Assembly (NCBI GenBank): GCA_009379995.1
Contig: WHSR01000002.1
Location: 1-64,000, forward strand
DNA length: 64,000 nucleotides
Direction of reading: 5' to 3'
DNA from: Streptosporangiales bacterium
GTDB lineage: Bacteria; Actinomycetota; Actinomycetes; Streptosporangiales; WHSR01
Each line of letters opens with the position of its first letter. Position 1 is the first letter of the stretch. The translations under genes and the position numbers were made by a program. Positions 25,777 to 36,203 of this stretch are shown piece after piece. The notes beneath the pieces were generated by a model. The model did no database searches and was not told where the DNA came from. It saw nothing but the letters and a program-made list of their open reading frames with translations.

Positions 25777-26209
25777 CCCGTATCTCCGGGCATCCGACGC
25801 CGACCGCGATCGGGTGGCCGCAGCATTGCGGGAACACCACGCCCAGGGGCGGGTGACCGCAGAGGAGTTCCACGAGCGGCTGGAACGCGCCTACCAGGCG
25901 AAGACGTACGGCGAGCTGGACGTGGTCCTCGCCGACCTACCCGAGGAGGACCTGTACCAGCTTCCGGTGCCGGCGAGTCAGCGCTCCCTGCCGGCACCCC
26001 GCACCCGCGGGCAGCTGCTTCGGCGCCGGGTGCTACTCGTCGCGGGCTGGTCGACGTGGGCGTTTGTCAGCTCCGTCAACCTCGTCATCTGGCTTCTGGT
26101 GAGCATCGTGGCGGAGGAGTCGATCTTCCCGTGGTGGATCTTGGTCGCCGGCGGTAGCGGCGCGGCCATGCTCGCGGCCCAGCTCATCACCGACCGGCGC
26201 CGCCGCTGA
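25766..26209 (+). CDS. DUF1707 membrane protein
   Basis: 147 residues. The N-terminus (LRASDADRDRVAAALREHHAQGRVTAEEFHERL) is the DUF1707 / SHOCT-like helical domain found in many actinobacterial membrane proteins, ending with the ELDVVLADLP motif. Two hydrophobic stretches follow near residues 95-135. It overlaps map by 11 bases. Function unknown; sometimes linked with cell-envelope or sigma-related membrane proteins. Confidence 0.85.
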   Translation: MPHNPYLRASDADRDRVAAALREHHAQGRVTAEEFHERLERAYQAKTYGELDVVLADLPEEDLYQLPVPASQRSLPAPRTRGQLLRRRVLLVAGWSTWAFVSSVNLVIWLLVSIVAEESIFPWWILVAGGSGAAMLAAQLITDRRRR

Positions 26210-26231
26210 CCCAACGGAATCTTGGAGTCGG

Positions 26232-26262
26232 TTTCGCATTCTGGCCGCGCGTGCCCTACACT
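26232..26262 (+). promoter_or_regulatory. Possible promoter upstream of infA
   Basis: -10-like TACACT (26257-26262) with a poor -35 (TTTCGC, 19 bases away) in a 180-base gap before infA. Weak match; position is the main support. Confidence 0.3.
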
Positions 26263-26389
26263 TCATCGTCGGTCCCCATGTCCCCTGCTTCGTCCTGCGG
26301 AGTGGGGGTGACATAGTGCCGGGGCCCAACCCTTGCGTCCCTTGGGGCGCGACCGCCAACAGATGATCGATCAGCGAAGCGCGGAGGAC

Positions 26390-26611
26390 ATGCCCAAGAA
26401 GGAAGGTGCCATCGAGATCGAGGGCACGGTCGTCGAGACCCTCCCAAACGCCATGTTCCGGGTGGAGCTCGAGAACGGGCACAAGGTCCTCGCCCACATC
26501 AGCGGGAAGATGCGGATGCACTACATCCGTATCCTGCCCGATGACCGGGTAGTCGTTGAGCTGAGTCCGTACGACCTGAGTCGCGGGCGGATCGTCTACC
26601 GCTACAAGTGA
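26390..26611 (+). CDS. infA: Translation initiation factor IF-1
   Basis: Binds the 30S A site during initiation; 73 residues, full length. OB-fold sequence from [23 protein letters not shown] to [16 protein letters not shown] is canonical. GCGGAGG lies just before the ATG. Head of the alpha operon with rpmJ 63 bases downstream. Confidence 0.98.
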   Translation: MPKKEGAIEIEGTVVETLPNAMFRVELENGHKVLAHISGKMRMHYIRILPDDRVVVELSPYDLSRGRIVYRYK

Positions 26612-26674
26612 GCGAACCTACCTCGGAGGTCCCAGAGTCAGCCGGGTTAGGTCTCGTGTTCGCCGGAGACCCCA

Positions 26675-26788
26675 GTGAAAGTCAGACCGAGCGTCAAGAA
26701 GATCTGCAAGAAGTGCAAGGTCATCCGCCGCCACGGGCGGGTGATGGTGATCTGCGAGGATCCCCGGCACAAGCAGCGCCAGGGATGA
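26675..26788 (+). CDS. rpmJ: Ribosomal protein L36, zinc-binding
   Basis: 37 residues. It begins with GTG and reads [20 protein letters not shown], ending HKQRQG. Zinc ligands Cys11, Cys14, Cys27 and His32 mark the C+ form. A gap of about 140 bases follows before rpsM with nothing recognisable in it beyond a short CTCCGG/CCGGAG hairpin. Confidence 0.97.
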   Translation: MKVRPSVKKICKKCKVIRRHGRVMVICEDPRHKQRQG

Positions 26789-26929
26789 CCGAGGGACAAT
26801 TGAAGCAGGCGCGTGCCGCAGCCGTCGCCGCTCGCCGCGACGGCCACCTCCGGACGGAGGCCGGAGCCCCAACAAGGGTGGGGGACGCGGTGCGCAGGAC
26901 CTCCGAGAGCGAAGGAGCGGAGCCCGACG

Positions 26930-27310
26930 ATGGCCCGTCTGGTCGGTGTCGACCTGCCGCGTGACAAGCGGCTCGAGGTCGCGCTCACGTACATCTACGG
27001 CATGGGGCGGACCCGTGCCCTCGCGACGCTCGACGCCACCGGGGTGGGTGGTGCCCAGCGAGTACACGAGCTCAGCGACGAGGATCTGATCAAACTCCGC
27101 GATTGGATCGAATCGAACTACCGGGTGGAAGGCGACCTCCGCCGAGAGGTGGCCGCGGACATCCGTCGCAAGATCGAGATCGGCTCGTACCAAGGAATAC
27201 GGCACCGCCGCGGTCTCCCGCTGCGCGGGCAGCGCACCCAGACCAACGCCCGCACCCGCAAGGGCAGGAAGAAGACCGTGGCCGGCAAGAAGAAGGCCCG
27301 TAAGAAGTAA
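26930..27310 (+). CDS. rpsM: Ribosomal protein S13
   Basis: 30S head protein contacting P-site tRNA and the 50S B1 bridges; 126 residues. It opens [21 protein letters not shown], has the [15 protein letters not shown] motif and a Lys-rich tail. The next gap (27311-27412) carries a doubled CGCGCCAGGGGCGCC-like segment but no gene. Confidence 0.98.
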   Translation: MARLVGVDLPRDKRLEVALTYIYGMGRTRALATLDATGVGGAQRVHELSDEDLIKLRDWIESNYRVEGDLRREVAADIRRKIEIGSYQGIRHRRGLPLRGQRTQTNARTRKGRKKTVAGKKKARKK

Positions 27311-27412
27311 CCACGCCCTGGGCCGCGCCAGGGGCGCCCGAAGGCCCGCGCCAAGGGCGCCTGACGGTAGTCCCGCGAGGACCGACGACCTGCACAGGAG
27401 TTTCGTAGACAG

Positions 27413-27817
27413 ATGCCTCCCAAGAGCCGCCAGACCGGCGCCCGGAAGGTGCGCCGCAAGGAGAAGAAGAACGTCGCTCACGGGCACGCCCACATCAAGA
27501 GCACGTTCAACAACACCATCGTCACCATCACCGACCCGGTGGGCGCCGTCATCTCTTGGGCCAGCGCCGGCCACGTCGGCTTCAAGGGTTCGCGCAAGTC
27601 GACGCCCTTCGCGGCGCAGATGGCCGCGGAGGCCGCGGCGCGCCGGGCCCAGGAGCACGGCATGCGCAAGGTCGACGTCTTCGTCAAGGGGCCGGGCTCC
27701 GGCCGGGAGACCGCGATTCGCTCCCTTCAGGCCACCGGCCTCGAGGTCGGCTCGATCCAGGACGTCACCCCGACACCGCACAACGGCTGCCGGCCACCCA
27801 AGCGTCGTCGGGTCTGA
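27413..27817 (+). CDS. rpsK: Ribosomal protein S11
   Basis: 30S platform protein by the Shine-Dalgarno helix; 134 residues. [20 protein letters not shown] and the ending [17 protein letters not shown] are conserved. An AGGAG lies 10-15 bases before the ATG. Confidence 0.98.
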   Translation: MPPKSRQTGARKVRRKEKKNVAHGHAHIKSTFNNTIVTITDPVGAVISWASAGHVGFKGSRKSTPFAAQMAAEAAARRAQEHGMRKVDVFVKGPGSGRETAIRSLQATGLEVGSIQDVTPTPHNGCRPPKRRRV

Positions 27818-27837
27818 GGCTCAGGAGAGATAGGGAT

Positions 27838-28464
27838 ATGGCACGTTACACCGGGGCTGACTGCAAGCTCTGCCGGCGCGAGAAGATGAAGCTGTTTCTC
27901 AAGGGCGCCAAGTGCGAGTCGCCGAAGTGTCCGATCGAGATCCGTCCATTCCCGCCGGGTGAGCACGGACGCGGGCGGATCAAGGACAGTGAGTACCTGT
28001 TGCAGCTTCGGGAGAAGCAGAAGGCTCGGCGCGTCTACGGCATCCTCGAGCAGCAGTTTCGTAACTACTACGAGGAAGCCAACCGCCGTAGCGGCAGGAC
28101 CGGTGAAAACCTGCTGCGGATCCTGGAAAGCCGGCTGGACAACGTCGTGTACCGGGCCGGCTTCTCCAAGAGCCGGGACATGGCGCGGCAGCTCGTCCGG
28201 CACGGGCATTTCCTGGTGAACGGCAAGAAGGTCGACATCCCCTCGTACCAGGTGTCGGAGAACGACATCGTCGAGGTGCGCTCGAAGTCCTGGGAGCTGA
28301 CCCCCTTCGTGGTCGCCCGGGCCGAGGCGGGGGAGCGGCAGGTGCCGGGCTGGCTGGAGGTCATCCCCGACCGGATGCGGGTCCTGGTGCACTCGTTGCC
28401 GGTGCGCCAGCACATCGATACCCCGGTCCAGGAGCACCTCATCGTCGAGTTCTACTCGAAGTAA
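27838..28464 (+). CDS. rpsD: Ribosomal protein S4, zinc-binding form
   Basis: 30S assembly initiator; 208 residues. The N-terminal zinc site Cys9, Cys12, Cys26, Cys31 marks the C+ form. S4 RNA-binding domain [31 protein letters not shown] is intact. In other bacteria S4 controls the alpha operon. Confidence 0.98.
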   Translation: MARYTGADCKLCRREKMKLFLKGAKCESPKCPIEIRPFPPGEHGRGRIKDSEYLLQLREKQKARRVYGILEQQFRNYYEEANRRSGRTGENLLRILESRLDNVVYRAGFSKSRDMARQLVRHGHFLVNGKKVDIPSYQVSENDIVEVRSKSWELTPFVVARAEAGERQVPGWLEVIPDRMRVLVHSLPVRQHIDTPVQEHLIVEFYSK

Positions 28465-28519
28465 ATAGCTGCATACGTCGGGCGTCATATAGCGGGCGTC
28501 CCCGACCCTGGAGGCAGAA

Positions 28520-29542
28520 TTGCTCATCGCACAACGGCCCAGCCTCACCGAGGAGCAGGTCGAGGACTTCCGGTCCCGGTTCATCATCGAGCCACTGGAG
28601 CCGGGCTTCGGCTACACCATCGGAAACTCGCTGCGGCGTACCCTGCTGTCCTCGATTCCGGGCGCGGCGGTTACCAGCATCCGCATCGAGGGCGTCCTGC
28701 ACGAGTTCTCCACGGTGCCGGGCGTCAAGGAGGATGTGACCGACATCATCCTCAACCTGAAGGAGCTGGTGGTCAGCTCCGAGCACGACGAGCCGGTGGT
28801 CATGTACCTCCGCAAGCAGGGACCGGGTGAGGTCACCGCGGCGGACATCGCCCCGCCGGCCGGTGTCGAGGTGCACAACCCCGAGCTGCACATCGCCACG
28901 CTCAACGGCAAGGCCAAGATCGAGATGGAGCTCACCGTCGAGCGCGGTCGCGGCTACGTCTCCGCCGCCCAGAACAAGCAGCCGGGCCAGGAGATCGGCC
29001 GGATTCCGATCGACTCGATCTACTCTCCGACCCTGCGGGTCACCTACAAGGTCGAGGCGACCCGTGTCGAGCAGCGGACCGACTTCGACAAGCTGATCAT
29101 CGACGTCGAGACCAAGCCGTCCATGCGGCCGCGCGACGCGATAGCCAGCGCGGGGAAGACCCTGGTCGAGCTGTTCAGCCTGTGCCGCGAGCTGAACGTG
29201 GACGCCGAGGGCATCGACATGGGGCCCTCGCCGACGGACGCGGCCCTCGCGGCCGACCTCGCGCTCCCCATCGAGGAGCTCAACCTCACCGTTCGCTCGT
29301 ACAACTGCCTCAAGCGTGAGGGCATCCACACGGTGGGCGAGCTGGTGGCCCGCAGCGAGCAGGACCTCCTCGACATCCGTAACTTCGGCGCGAAGTCGAT
29401 CGAAGAGGTCAAGCAGAAGCTCATCGACATGAGCTTGGCGCTCAAGGACTCCCCGCCCGGATTCGACCCGACCGCGGCCGCCGGGTCCTTCGTCGGCGAT
29501 GACGAGGGCGACGAAGGCTACGAGGAGACCGAGGAGTACTAG
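28520..29542 (+). CDS. rpoA: DNA-directed RNA polymerase alpha subunit
   Basis: Scaffold subunit of RNA polymerase; 340 residues. The N-terminal assembly domain contains [19 protein letters not shown]; the C-terminal domain (from about 245) contains the [36 protein letters not shown] helix-hairpin region that binds UP elements. The start is TTG, chosen because GGAGG sits eight bases upstream and [12 protein letters not shown] is the standard opening. Confidence 0.98.
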   Translation: MLIAQRPSLTEEQVEDFRSRFIIEPLEPGFGYTIGNSLRRTLLSSIPGAAVTSIRIEGVLHEFSTVPGVKEDVTDIILNLKELVVSSEHDEPVVMYLRKQGPGEVTAADIAPPAGVEVHNPELHIATLNGKAKIEMELTVERGRGYVSAAQNKQPGQEIGRIPIDSIYSPTLRVTYKVEATRVEQRTDFDKLIIDVETKPSMRPRDAIASAGKTLVELFSLCRELNVDAEGIDMGPSPTDAALAADLALPIEELNLTVRSYNCLKREGIHTVGELVARSEQDLLDIRNFGAKSIEEVKQKLIDMSLALKDSPPGFDPTAAAGSFVGDDEGDEGYEETEEY

Positions 29543-30160
29543 ATGCCCACGCCTACCAAGGGCCCCCGTCTCGGCAGCGGCCCGGCCCACCAGCGGCTGC
29601 TGCTGGGGAACCTCGCCACCGCGCTGTTCGAGCACGGACGCATCACCACTACCGAGGCGAAGGCCAAGCGGCTGCGTCCGCTGGCGGAGCGTCTCATCAC
29701 CTTCGCCAAGCGGGGTGATCTGCACGCGCGCCGCCGGGCACTGACCGTGGTTCGCGACAAGGGCGTCATCCACACGCTTTTCAGCGAGATCGGTCCCCGG
29801 TACGAAGAGCGCAACGGCGGCTACACCCGGATAACCAAGATCGGCCCGCGCAAGGGCGACAACGCGCCCATGGCCGTGATCGAGCTGGTCGAGGCGGCGC
29901 CCCCCGCCGAGACGACCGGGTCCACGGGCTCCCAGGAGGCGGCCGCGGGCGGCCGCGGTGGTGCCCGGCGCCGAGCCGGTACCCGTTCCTCGCGGGCCGC
30001 GGTGGCCGGTGCGACCGCGGAGACCGACGCGGCTGCGGAGGCTGAAACGGCCGCGGAAGCGGACGCCAAGGAGGAGACCGAGGCCGAGGCCGGTGCCGAG
30101 ACCGAGGAACAGACCGAAGAGCAAGCACAGGACGGCGACGAGGGCGAGAAGAAGGCCTGA
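29543..30160 (+). CDS. rplQ: Ribosomal protein L17 with a long Ala/Glu tail
   Basis: 50S protein at the exit-tunnel rim; 205 residues against about 120 for the core. Residues 1-115 are canonical L17 ([26 protein letters not shown]...[21 protein letters not shown]). The rest is Gly/Arg then strongly Ala/Glu-rich, ending [14 protein letters not shown]. The ATG directly follows the rpoA stop with no gap. Confidence 0.97.
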   Translation: MPTPTKGPRLGSGPAHQRLLLGNLATALFEHGRITTTEAKAKRLRPLAERLITFAKRGDLHARRRALTVVRDKGVIHTLFSEIGPRYEERNGGYTRITKIGPRKGDNAPMAVIELVEAAPPAETTGSTGSQEAAAGGRGGARRRAGTRSSRAAVAGATAETDAAAEAETAAEADAKEETEAEAGAETEEQTEEQAQDGDEGEKKA

Positions 30161-30199
30161 CGGGCGGGCCCCGTCCTAGGGGTCCTGGCGGGTTCGGTA

Positions 30200-31054
30200 A
30201 TGACGCTCCAGCGGCTGCGGCTCGACTTGGCCTATGACGGATCCGCCTTCGCGGGATGGGCGCGCCAGCCGGACCGCCGCACCATCCAGGGCGTGGTGGA
30301 GGATGCGCTGGCGACGGTGCTGCGCCTGCCGGTGCCGCCTGCGCTGACGGTCGCTGGACGTACCGACGCCGGAGTGCACGCGCGAGGTCAGGTCGCGCAC
30401 GTCGACGTGCCGGCCGAGGTCTGGGAGCCGGTCACGGACTCCCTTGTCGATCGGCTGGCCGGCATCCTCCCTTCCGATGTGCGGGTACGCCGGGCCGCCG
30501 CGGCATCGCCCGGATTCGACGCGCGGTTCTCCGCTCTCACCCGGCGGTACCTGTACCGGGTCTGCGACGACCCCACGGGTGTGGATCCGCTGCGCCGTCA
30601 CGACACCCTGTGGTATCGACGCCGTCTCGACGTGCACCGGATGAACCGGGCCGCCCGCGAGCTCGTCGGCGAGCACGACTTCGCGGCCTTCTGCCGGCGA
30701 CGGGAGGGGGCGACGACCATGCGGCGGGTGCACGAGCTGCGCTGGCGGCGGGTCACGCCGGACCCTTCCCTCCCCGGGCATCCTGCCCCGGCCGCCGCGG
30801 CAGAGGCCACCGTGGTGGCCGACGCGTTCTGTCACAACATGGTGCGCGCGCTGGTCGGCGCGCTGCTCGCCGTGGGCGACGGACGCAGGCCGGTCGACTG
30901 GCCGGGTGCGGTGCTCAGGGCCGGCGTGCGAGACCCGGCCGTACAGGTCATGCCACCCCATGGCCTGTGCCTGGAGGAAATCCGCTACCCCGCCGAGGCC
31001 GAACTAGCCGTGCGGGCCGAGGAGACCCGCCGGCGCCGCGTCCCCGCCGACTGA
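30200..31054 (+). CDS. truA: tRNA pseudouridine synthase A
   Basis: Makes pseudouridine at tRNA positions 38-40; 284 residues. Catalytic Asp56 lies in [17 protein letters not shown] and the C-terminal [19 protein letters not shown] motif are present. It is 39 bases after rplQ, the usual actinobacterial position. It converges with the minus-strand gene that ends 28 bases away. Confidence 0.97.
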   Translation: MTLQRLRLDLAYDGSAFAGWARQPDRRTIQGVVEDALATVLRLPVPPALTVAGRTDAGVHARGQVAHVDVPAEVWEPVTDSLVDRLAGILPSDVRVRRAAAASPGFDARFSALTRRYLYRVCDDPTGVDPLRRHDTLWYRRRLDVHRMNRAARELVGEHDFAAFCRRREGATTMRRVHELRWRRVTPDPSLPGHPAPAAAAEATVVADAFCHNMVRALVGALLAVGDGRRPVDWPGAVLRAGVRDPAVQVMPPHGLCLEEIRYPAEAELAVRAEETRRRRVPAD

Positions 31055-31082
31055 CCGGCCGACTGACCGGCCACGGCCACGG

Positions 31083-33575
31083 TTACGGCGGCGGCGTCTC
31101 GTACATCCGCTTCTCCAGCGGCCTGCCGAGGAGCTGCCGGAAGGCGTCGCTTTGTTCGCTCAGCTTCGCCCTCTCCTGTGAGTCCGGCATCCGTCCGTCG
31201 GTGTAGGCGGCGAAGGAGAAGATGAAGTACCGGCCGAAGTAGGTGTGGGCGGCGTAACCACCCGAGTTCTCGATCTGCTCCGCGCCGGGACCGGCGAGTG
31301 GGGTGGGAAAGATCCACTTCTCCGGATCCGCACGGTTGTGTACCTCGGTGGCGTCCGCCCTGCTTGGTAGCACCGCGACCCCGGCGGTCACCGCGTAGGT
31401 ATTGGTGCCGTCCACGTACGTGGCCCGCAGTACCCGGGTGCAGCCGGCCTCCTCGAGGACGGACGGGAAACTCTTCCGGCCAATCTCGGAGCAGTCGTTG
31501 GTGAGGTGCTCATTCACCTTACGGTAGGATCTGCCACCCACCTGCACGTTCTCCTGCGGGAACGCCTCGTTCAGCGACAGCTTCTTGGGGTCGGTGGAGG
31601 CACTGTTGATCTTGCTGGGGTTCCGCACCGGGCCGGTGTTTTGTGTGGCGGCCGGCGACTGGGGCGGCGGCGAGGGACTGGCAGTGGTCGTCGAACTCTG
31701 CGGCTGCGCGATGATCTGGTACCCAGCCACACCACCACCGGTCAACATGGCCACGGCCACCACCGCTCCGACGACGAGCAGGAGCGTCTTGGTGCCGGAC
31801 CTGCGGCGCCCGGGCGGCTCGTAGTCGTACTCGTAGTCGTCGTAGCCGCCGCCGACGACGTCCTCACCGGGCGGGTAGCCGCCGGGCGGCGGTCCGATCT
31901 GCTGCCGTACGTCGGCGAAGTTCTGGGCTTCGCCGTAACGATCGCCGGGGTACGCCGGCGGCGCCGTTGGGGGCACCGGTGGCTGCGGCGCACCGGCGAA
32001 CGGCCGATCGCCGGAGGGTTGGTCGACCGATCGGACGGGGACCGCAGGCCTCTCCGCCGCGGGCGGCTCTTCCCGCTCGACCTCGGGAATACGCGGAAAC
32101 GCGACGGTCGGGGCCTCGTAGGTCCGGCTCGGAGGTTCCCCCACCTCCGGCGTGGGGGGCTCGGCGCCCAGCCGGGCCGCGGGCTCCTCCGGTAGTGCCG
32201 GCTCCGGTGGGGCGGGTTCCTCCGGTAGGGCCGGCTCCGGTGCCGGCTCCTCGGCGGGCTGGTAGGTATCCGCCGCCGGGAATGTGGTCGCCGGCTCCGC
32301 GGACCAGGAGGGGGCCGCGGACCAGGAGGGCTCGGCGGCCGAGGGTTCCGGCTCCGACGGCTCGGGCGTCGGGGGCACCGCGGCCTCGGGCTCCTCCGGC
32401 GTCGGTGCGGGTTCCTCCGCCGCGACCTCCTCGGGGGCCGCGGGTTCGGTCTCGTCTACCGCGGCTGGCTCGGGCTCCGCCTCTGTCGGCGCGGCGAATA
32501 CCTGGGTGCCGGCTATCTCGGCCGGCAGCGGGTCGGTGGTCCGATCGCCGACCGTCTCGGTCTCCTGCGCCGTTTCGGTCTCCTGCGCGGTGTCGGCCTG
32601 GTACACCGGCTGGTCCGGTAGGGCGGGTTCGGGCTCCGGGGGCGCTTCCTCCGCTCCCTCGACTTCCTCGGCCTCCGCGGACGTCGATGTCTCCTCGCCG
32701 GCGGTCGACGGCTCCGCTGCGAAGATCTCGGCGGTGAAGCTCCGATCCCGGGCGGTTGTCGGCTCCGCGGCGGGCGGCTCCGCGGCTACTGGCTGCTCGG
32801 CGACCGGCGAGGGCTCGGCCGGTGCGGGTGCCTCGGGTTCCGGTGGCGGAGGCGCAGGACCGGCCGGAGCCGCCGGTGGGGTCGGCGGAGCTGCCTGCTC
32901 GTACCGATACGGCGGGGGTTGCTGGGGGGCCGGAGCCGGTGGGGGTTCCGCGGTCTGCGGCGGCCCGCCGCCCCAGGCGGGCGGAGACGGCGCCTGGCCC
33001 GGCGGGGGTTGCTGGTAGCCCTGTGGTGCGGGCTGCTGCGGCCCCGGCCCGGGCGAAGGCGGCGGTGGCGCGTGCTCCTCTTGTTGAGGCGTCCTCGGTG
33101 CCTCCTGCGGCGGGGGAGCCCCGGGCCGCCCCGGCCGGGGCGGCTGCTGCGGCGGGTAGCCCCTGGGCGGCTGCTGCGGGTAGCCCGGTGGAGGCTGCTG
33201 GTAAGCCGGCGGCGTGGGTCCCTGCGGGCCCTGCGGCGCCGGCGCCTGCGGTTGCTGCGTGGGTGCTTGAGGTGCCTCCGGGGCCCGTCCCTGGGGCGGT
33301 GTCTCCGGCGCGGGGCCCTGCGGCGCCTGCGCGGGCTCGGCGTACGGCGGTGGCGGCGGGGTGAAGGGCCGCTGGAAACCCCAGGCGGTGTATCCGTCGT
33401 CGGCGTCCTCGTCGCCGGATCCGCCGCTGCCCTCCGGCCAGCTTGGGGCCCCTCCGCCCCAGGGTGACTGCTGAGGCTCCTCCGGGGCCTGCCGACCAGG
33501 GCGCCCCGCCGCGCCACTGTCTTCTTCTGGCTCCTCCGGCGAGTAGCCGGGTGGCCGTTCATCGCGCCCGTGCAT
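31083..33575 (-). CDS. Large proline-rich membrane protein with a conserved exported domain (paralogue B)
   Basis: 830 residues. Residues 1-590 are low complexity: first Pro/Gln/Gly, then Pro/Glu/Ala, with no enzymatic motif. One membrane segment lies near 594-616 (KTLLLVVGAVVAVAMLTGG) after a basic RRR stop signal, so the long N-terminus should be cytoplasmic and the last 200 residues outside. The outer domain matches that of the neighbouring gene: LSLNEAFP, NDCSEIG, GCTRVLRATYV, YTDGR and GRPL recur at the same spacing. The Cys pair (17 residues between) may form a disulfide. A -10-like GATACT lies 10 bases before the ATG. Function unknown. Confidence 0.7.
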   Translation of the reverse strand: MHGRDERPPGYSPEEPEEDSGAAGRPGRQAPEEPQQSPWGGGAPSWPEGSGGSGDEDADDGYTAWGFQRPFTPPPPPYAEPAQAPQGPAPETPPQGRAPEAPQAPTQQPQAPAPQGPQGPTPPAYQQPPPGYPQQPPRGYPPQQPPRPGRPGAPPPQEAPRTPQQEEHAPPPPSPGPGPQQPAPQGYQQPPPGQAPSPPAWGGGPPQTAEPPPAPAPQQPPPYRYEQAAPPTPPAAPAGPAPPPPEPEAPAPAEPSPVAEQPVAAEPPAAEPTTARDRSFTAEIFAAEPSTAGEETSTSAEAEEVEGAEEAPPEPEPALPDQPVYQADTAQETETAQETETVGDRTTDPLPAEIAGTQVFAAPTEAEPEPAAVDETEPAAPEEVAAEEPAPTPEEPEAAVPPTPEPSEPEPSAAEPSWSAAPSWSAEPATTFPAADTYQPAEEPAPEPALPEEPAPPEPALPEEPAARLGAEPPTPEVGEPPSRTYEAPTVAFPRIPEVEREEPPAAERPAVPVRSVDQPSGDRPFAGAPQPPVPPTAPPAYPGDRYGEAQNFADVRQQIGPPPGGYPPGEDVVGGGYDDYEYDYEPPGRRRSGTKTLLLVVGAVVAVAMLTGGGVAGYQIIAQPQSSTTTASPSPPPQSPAATQNTGPVRNPSKINSASTDPKKLSLNEAFPQENVQVGGRSYRKVNEHLTNDCSEIGRKSFPSVLEEAGCTRVLRATYVDGTNTYAVTAGVAVLPSRADATEVHNRADPEKWIFPTPLAGPGAEQIENSGGYAAHTYFGRYFIFSFAAYTDGRMPDSQERAKLSEQSDAFRQLLGRPLEKRMYETPPP

Positions 33576-33599
33576 GGGAAAGAGAGTATCTGTGTAGTT

Positions 33600-33620
33600 A
33601 AGACCCCCGGCGGGGGTCTT
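33600..33620. terminator. Hairpin between the two minus-strand paralogues
   Basis: Perfect 9-bp stem AAGACCCCC/GGGGGTCTT with a three-base loop. It lies after paralogue A and just upstream of paralogue B as read on the minus strand, so the two genes may be separate transcripts. Confidence 0.7.
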
Positions 33621-33692
33621 GGACGAATGTGTACGTCTGCCGCTCGCCGACAGCGCAGGGACTCACGAATAGCACCATCCCTCACACCTCCC

Positions 33693-34799
33693 CTATGGCG
33701 TCAAGGGCCGGCCGGTAAGCCTACGGAAGCCGAGGGCGGGGAGGGCGGTGTTTTCGAACACATCTTCAGCGAATCTGCCGAGCTTCTTGTCCTTCACGCT
33801 GGACGGGCGGCGCCCGTCCGCGTACTGGACCCACCGCAGGATGAGGTAGTGCCCGTTCGTCGAGGGCCCGCCCAGCGCCGCGGCGTCGGTACCCAGGTTG
33901 CCCGCCGGACCCGAGCCGGGCAGCGGCTGGACGTGGGTGCTCCTTTCCTGGGCGGAGTTGAAGGCCCGTCTGGCCGCGTCCGCGTCGACGAGGTTCGCTA
34001 TGCCGATCGTGCCGACGACGTCGCCGTTCTCGCTGATGTAGCTGGCGCGCAGCAGCTGCGTGCAGTCTCCCCGCCGGAGCGCGGTCTGCAGCGCGGAGCC
34101 ACGCACCGCCGAGGCGCAGTTCTTGTCCTCCTTGCGCGCGGCCCGCGTGTAGGTGCGGCCCTTGGCGGCGACCTTCTTGTCGCGGAAGATCTCGTCAAGC
34201 GTCAACGGCTCGGGATCGCTCTCCCGCTGGTTCAGCCGGGCAAGGAAGTCGCCGCTCAGCGTGGGCGTAGGGGTCGGCGTGGCCTGCGTCGGGGTCGTGG
34301 GTGCGGCCATGGTGGGCGTCGGCGAGGGGGCCGGCGGTCCCGGCCCCCTCCCGCTGGACAGTGCGAAGGCCAAGGCTCCTCCGCCGCCGGCCAGCAGGAT
34401 GATTACCCCGGCCACGATCCCGATGATGAGCGGCGCGTTGCTCCTCGGCGAGGGTTCGTACGGCCCCATGTCCCCGGGCCCGCCCGGCCCTCCGGGTCCG
34501 CCGGGCGGCCAGCCGGGACCGCCGGGGGGAGGCTGCCCGTACGGCGGTTGCCCGTAAGGGGGCTGTCCGTACGGCGGTTGTCCGTACGGCGGCTGCCCAT
34601 ATGGATCGCCGTAGGGCGGCTGGGGTCCCGGTGGCGGCCCCGGCTGCCCGTACGGCGGCTGCCCATAGGACGGCTGGCCGTACGGTGGTTGTCCGTAAGG
34701 TGGTTGTCCGTACGGCGGCTGCGGCTCCCCGCCCGGTGGCGGAGGCGGCGGCCAGTTACCCTCGGGTGGAGGGTCCCCCTGACTTCCCCGGTAGCCCAT
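33693..34799 (-). CDS. Proline/tyrosine-rich membrane protein with a conserved exported domain (paralogue A)
   Basis: 368 residues from ATG at 34799 ([14 protein letters not shown]). Residues 20-110 are PPYGQ repeats followed by Pro/Gly; a membrane segment lies near 121-145 ([19 protein letters not shown]). After a Pro/Thr linker, residues 180-368 form the domain shared with paralogue [35 protein letters not shown]. The two Cys again lie 18 apart. It is probably a sensor-like or wall-contact protein; nothing indicates an enzyme. It is divergent from rplM with 211 bases between. Confidence 0.7.
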   Translation of the reverse strand: MGYRGSQGDPPPEGNWPPPPPPGGEPQPPYGQPPYGQPPYGQPSYGQPPYGQPGPPPGPQPPYGDPYGQPPYGQPPYGQPPYGQPPYGQPPPGGPGWPPGGPGGPGGPGDMGPYEPSPRSNAPLIIGIVAGVIILLAGGGGALAFALSSGRGPGPPAPSPTPTMAAPTTPTQATPTPTPTLSGDFLARLNQRESDPEPLTLDEIFRDKKVAAKGRTYTRAARKEDKNCASAVRGSALQTALRRGDCTQLLRASYISENGDVVGTIGIANLVDADAARRAFNSAQERSTHVQPLPGSGPAGNLGTDAAALGGPSTNGHYLILRWVQYADGRRPSSVKDKKLGRFAEDVFENTALPALGFRRLTGRPLTP

Positions 34800-34867
34800 G
34801 AAACCCGAGCGTAGCGTCAGGACAACAGATATTTGACAGGGACGGACCACCCAGATCGACGGTCTTT

Positions 34868-34897
34868 TTGACCCTGATCTGCCTGCGTCGGTATCCT
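34868..34897 (+). promoter_or_regulatory. Sigma-70-type promoter of rplM-rpsI
   Basis: -35 TTGACC (34868-34873), 18-base spacer, -10 TATCCT (34892-34897). It leaves a leader of about 105 bases before the rplM GTG. The divergent side of this 211-base gap must hold the promoter of the minus-strand gene, where I see only a weak TACGCT. Confidence 0.65.
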
Positions 34898-35010
34898 TCC
34901 ATTCGCTTGAGTGTCGGCCCGCACGGCGGACGAGCACCGCGGGGCCGATCGCCGCCCCGGTCGCCGGGGCCGGACTCCCAAGACCGTGACCAGAAGCAGA
35001 GGCTACGACC

Positions 35011-35454
35011 GTGCGCACATATACACCCAGGCCCTCCGACATCCAGCGGCATTGGCACGTCGTCGACGCCACCGATGTCGTGCTCGGTCGCCTGGCCAGC
35101 CAGGTGGCGACGCTGCTGCGGGGCAAGCACAAGCCCGTCTACGCGCCGCACGTCGACACCGGCGACTTCGTGATCGTCGTGAACGCCGAGAAGGTCGTCC
35201 TCACCGGCAGGAAGCTGGAGCAGAAGCGGGCATACCGGCACTCCGGGTACCCTGGTGGCGTACGGTCGATCGGCTACGGCGACCTGATGGCCAGCCGGCC
35301 GGAACGTGTGGTCGAGAAGGCCGTCAAGGGGATGCTTCCCAAGAACTCGCTGGGCCGGAAGATGTTCCGGAAGCTGAAGGTCTACGCCGGCCCTGAACAC
35401 CCGCACCAGGCGCAGAAGCCGGTGCCGTACGAGATCACACAGATCCCGCAGTGA
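35011..35454 (+). CDS. rplM: Ribosomal protein L13
   Basis: Early-assembly 50S protein; 147 residues. It opens [19 protein letters not shown] and contains [15 protein letters not shown] and [20 protein letters not shown], all canonical. GTG start. Paired with rpsI 73 bases later, as in nearly all bacteria. Confidence 0.98.
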   Translation: MRTYTPRPSDIQRHWHVVDATDVVLGRLASQVATLLRGKHKPVYAPHVDTGDFVIVVNAEKVVLTGRKLEQKRAYRHSGYPGGVRSIGYGDLMASRPERVVEKAVKGMLPKNSLGRKMFRKLKVYAGPEHPHQAQKPVPYEITQIPQ

Positions 35455-35527
35455 GTCACTTGCGGGGGTCCGTCTGCCCGGGCAGTCAGAACCCGGGCAG
35501 CTGAGACTGAGACGAGGAGAGCCGAAC

Positions 35528-36073
35528 GTGGCCGAGCCTACCGGCGTCGAGACGCCCGCACCGGACACAGAAACGGAATACGGGCAGGGCGCCCCGGGCC
35601 AAGAGGCCCCTGCGGAGGGGGTCTCGGTCGAGTACTCGACCGAGACGCCCGCCGTCGAGGTCCCCGAGGAGGCACCACCCCCGGTGACTGGCCCGACCGC
35701 GGGAACCGGGCGCCGTAAGGAGGCGGTCGCTCGGGTCCGGCTGATCCCTGGTTCCGGGAAGTGGCAGGTCAACGGGCAGCCGCTGTCGTCGCACTTCCCC
35801 AACCGGGTGCATCAGCAGCTCATCAACGAGCCGTTCGTTGCGTTGGGTGTCGAGGAGCGCTTCGACGTCTTCGCCCGCGTCCGCGGCGGCGGGCCGAGTG
35901 GCCAGGCGGGCGCGCTGCGCCTGGGCATCGCCCGTGCGCTGGGTGAACTCGATCCGGAGTTCCGCCCGTCGCTGAAGAAGGCCGGCTTCCTGACCCGGGA
36001 CGCCCGCGTCAAGGAGCGCCGCAAGTACGGCCTGAAGAAGGCCCGCAAGGCACCGCAGTACTCCAAGCGCTAA
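35528..36073 (+). CDS. rpsI: Ribosomal protein S9 with an acidic N-terminal extension
   Basis: 30S protein whose C-terminal Lys-Arg tail touches P-site tRNA; 181 residues. Residues 1-58 are an acidic Glu/Thr/Pro-rich extension absent from E. coli S9 but common in actinobacteria. The core [15 protein letters not shown] to the end [12 protein letters not shown] is complete. GTG start with GAGGAGAGCCG upstream. Confidence 0.97.
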   Translation: MAEPTGVETPAPDTETEYGQGAPGQEAPAEGVSVEYSTETPAVEVPEEAPPPVTGPTAGTGRRKEAVARVRLIPGSGKWQVNGQPLSSHFPNRVHQQLINEPFVALGVEERFDVFARVRGGGPSGQAGALRLGIARALGELDPEFRPSLKKAGFLTRDARVKERRKYGLKKARKAPQYSKR

Positions 36074-36203
36074 TCGGATGGCGCCCGGCTACGCCGTGGC
36101 CCACGAAGCGCCTTGCCTGCGGTGAGGCCGCTTGGCCGCCGGTGACCCTGCGGACTGGCTCGCTTGCCTGCCTCGCGGCGGAACCGGGGCACGCGGCATG
36201 CGA

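Noticed and set aside
26608..26964. Gene of 118 codons starting at the infA stop
   Set aside because: It overlaps rpmJ in another frame, has no family features, and rpmJ is certain.
34540..34730. Regular repeats resembling a CRISPR or VNTR locus
   Set aside because: They are codons of PPYGQ repeats in the minus-strand membrane protein.
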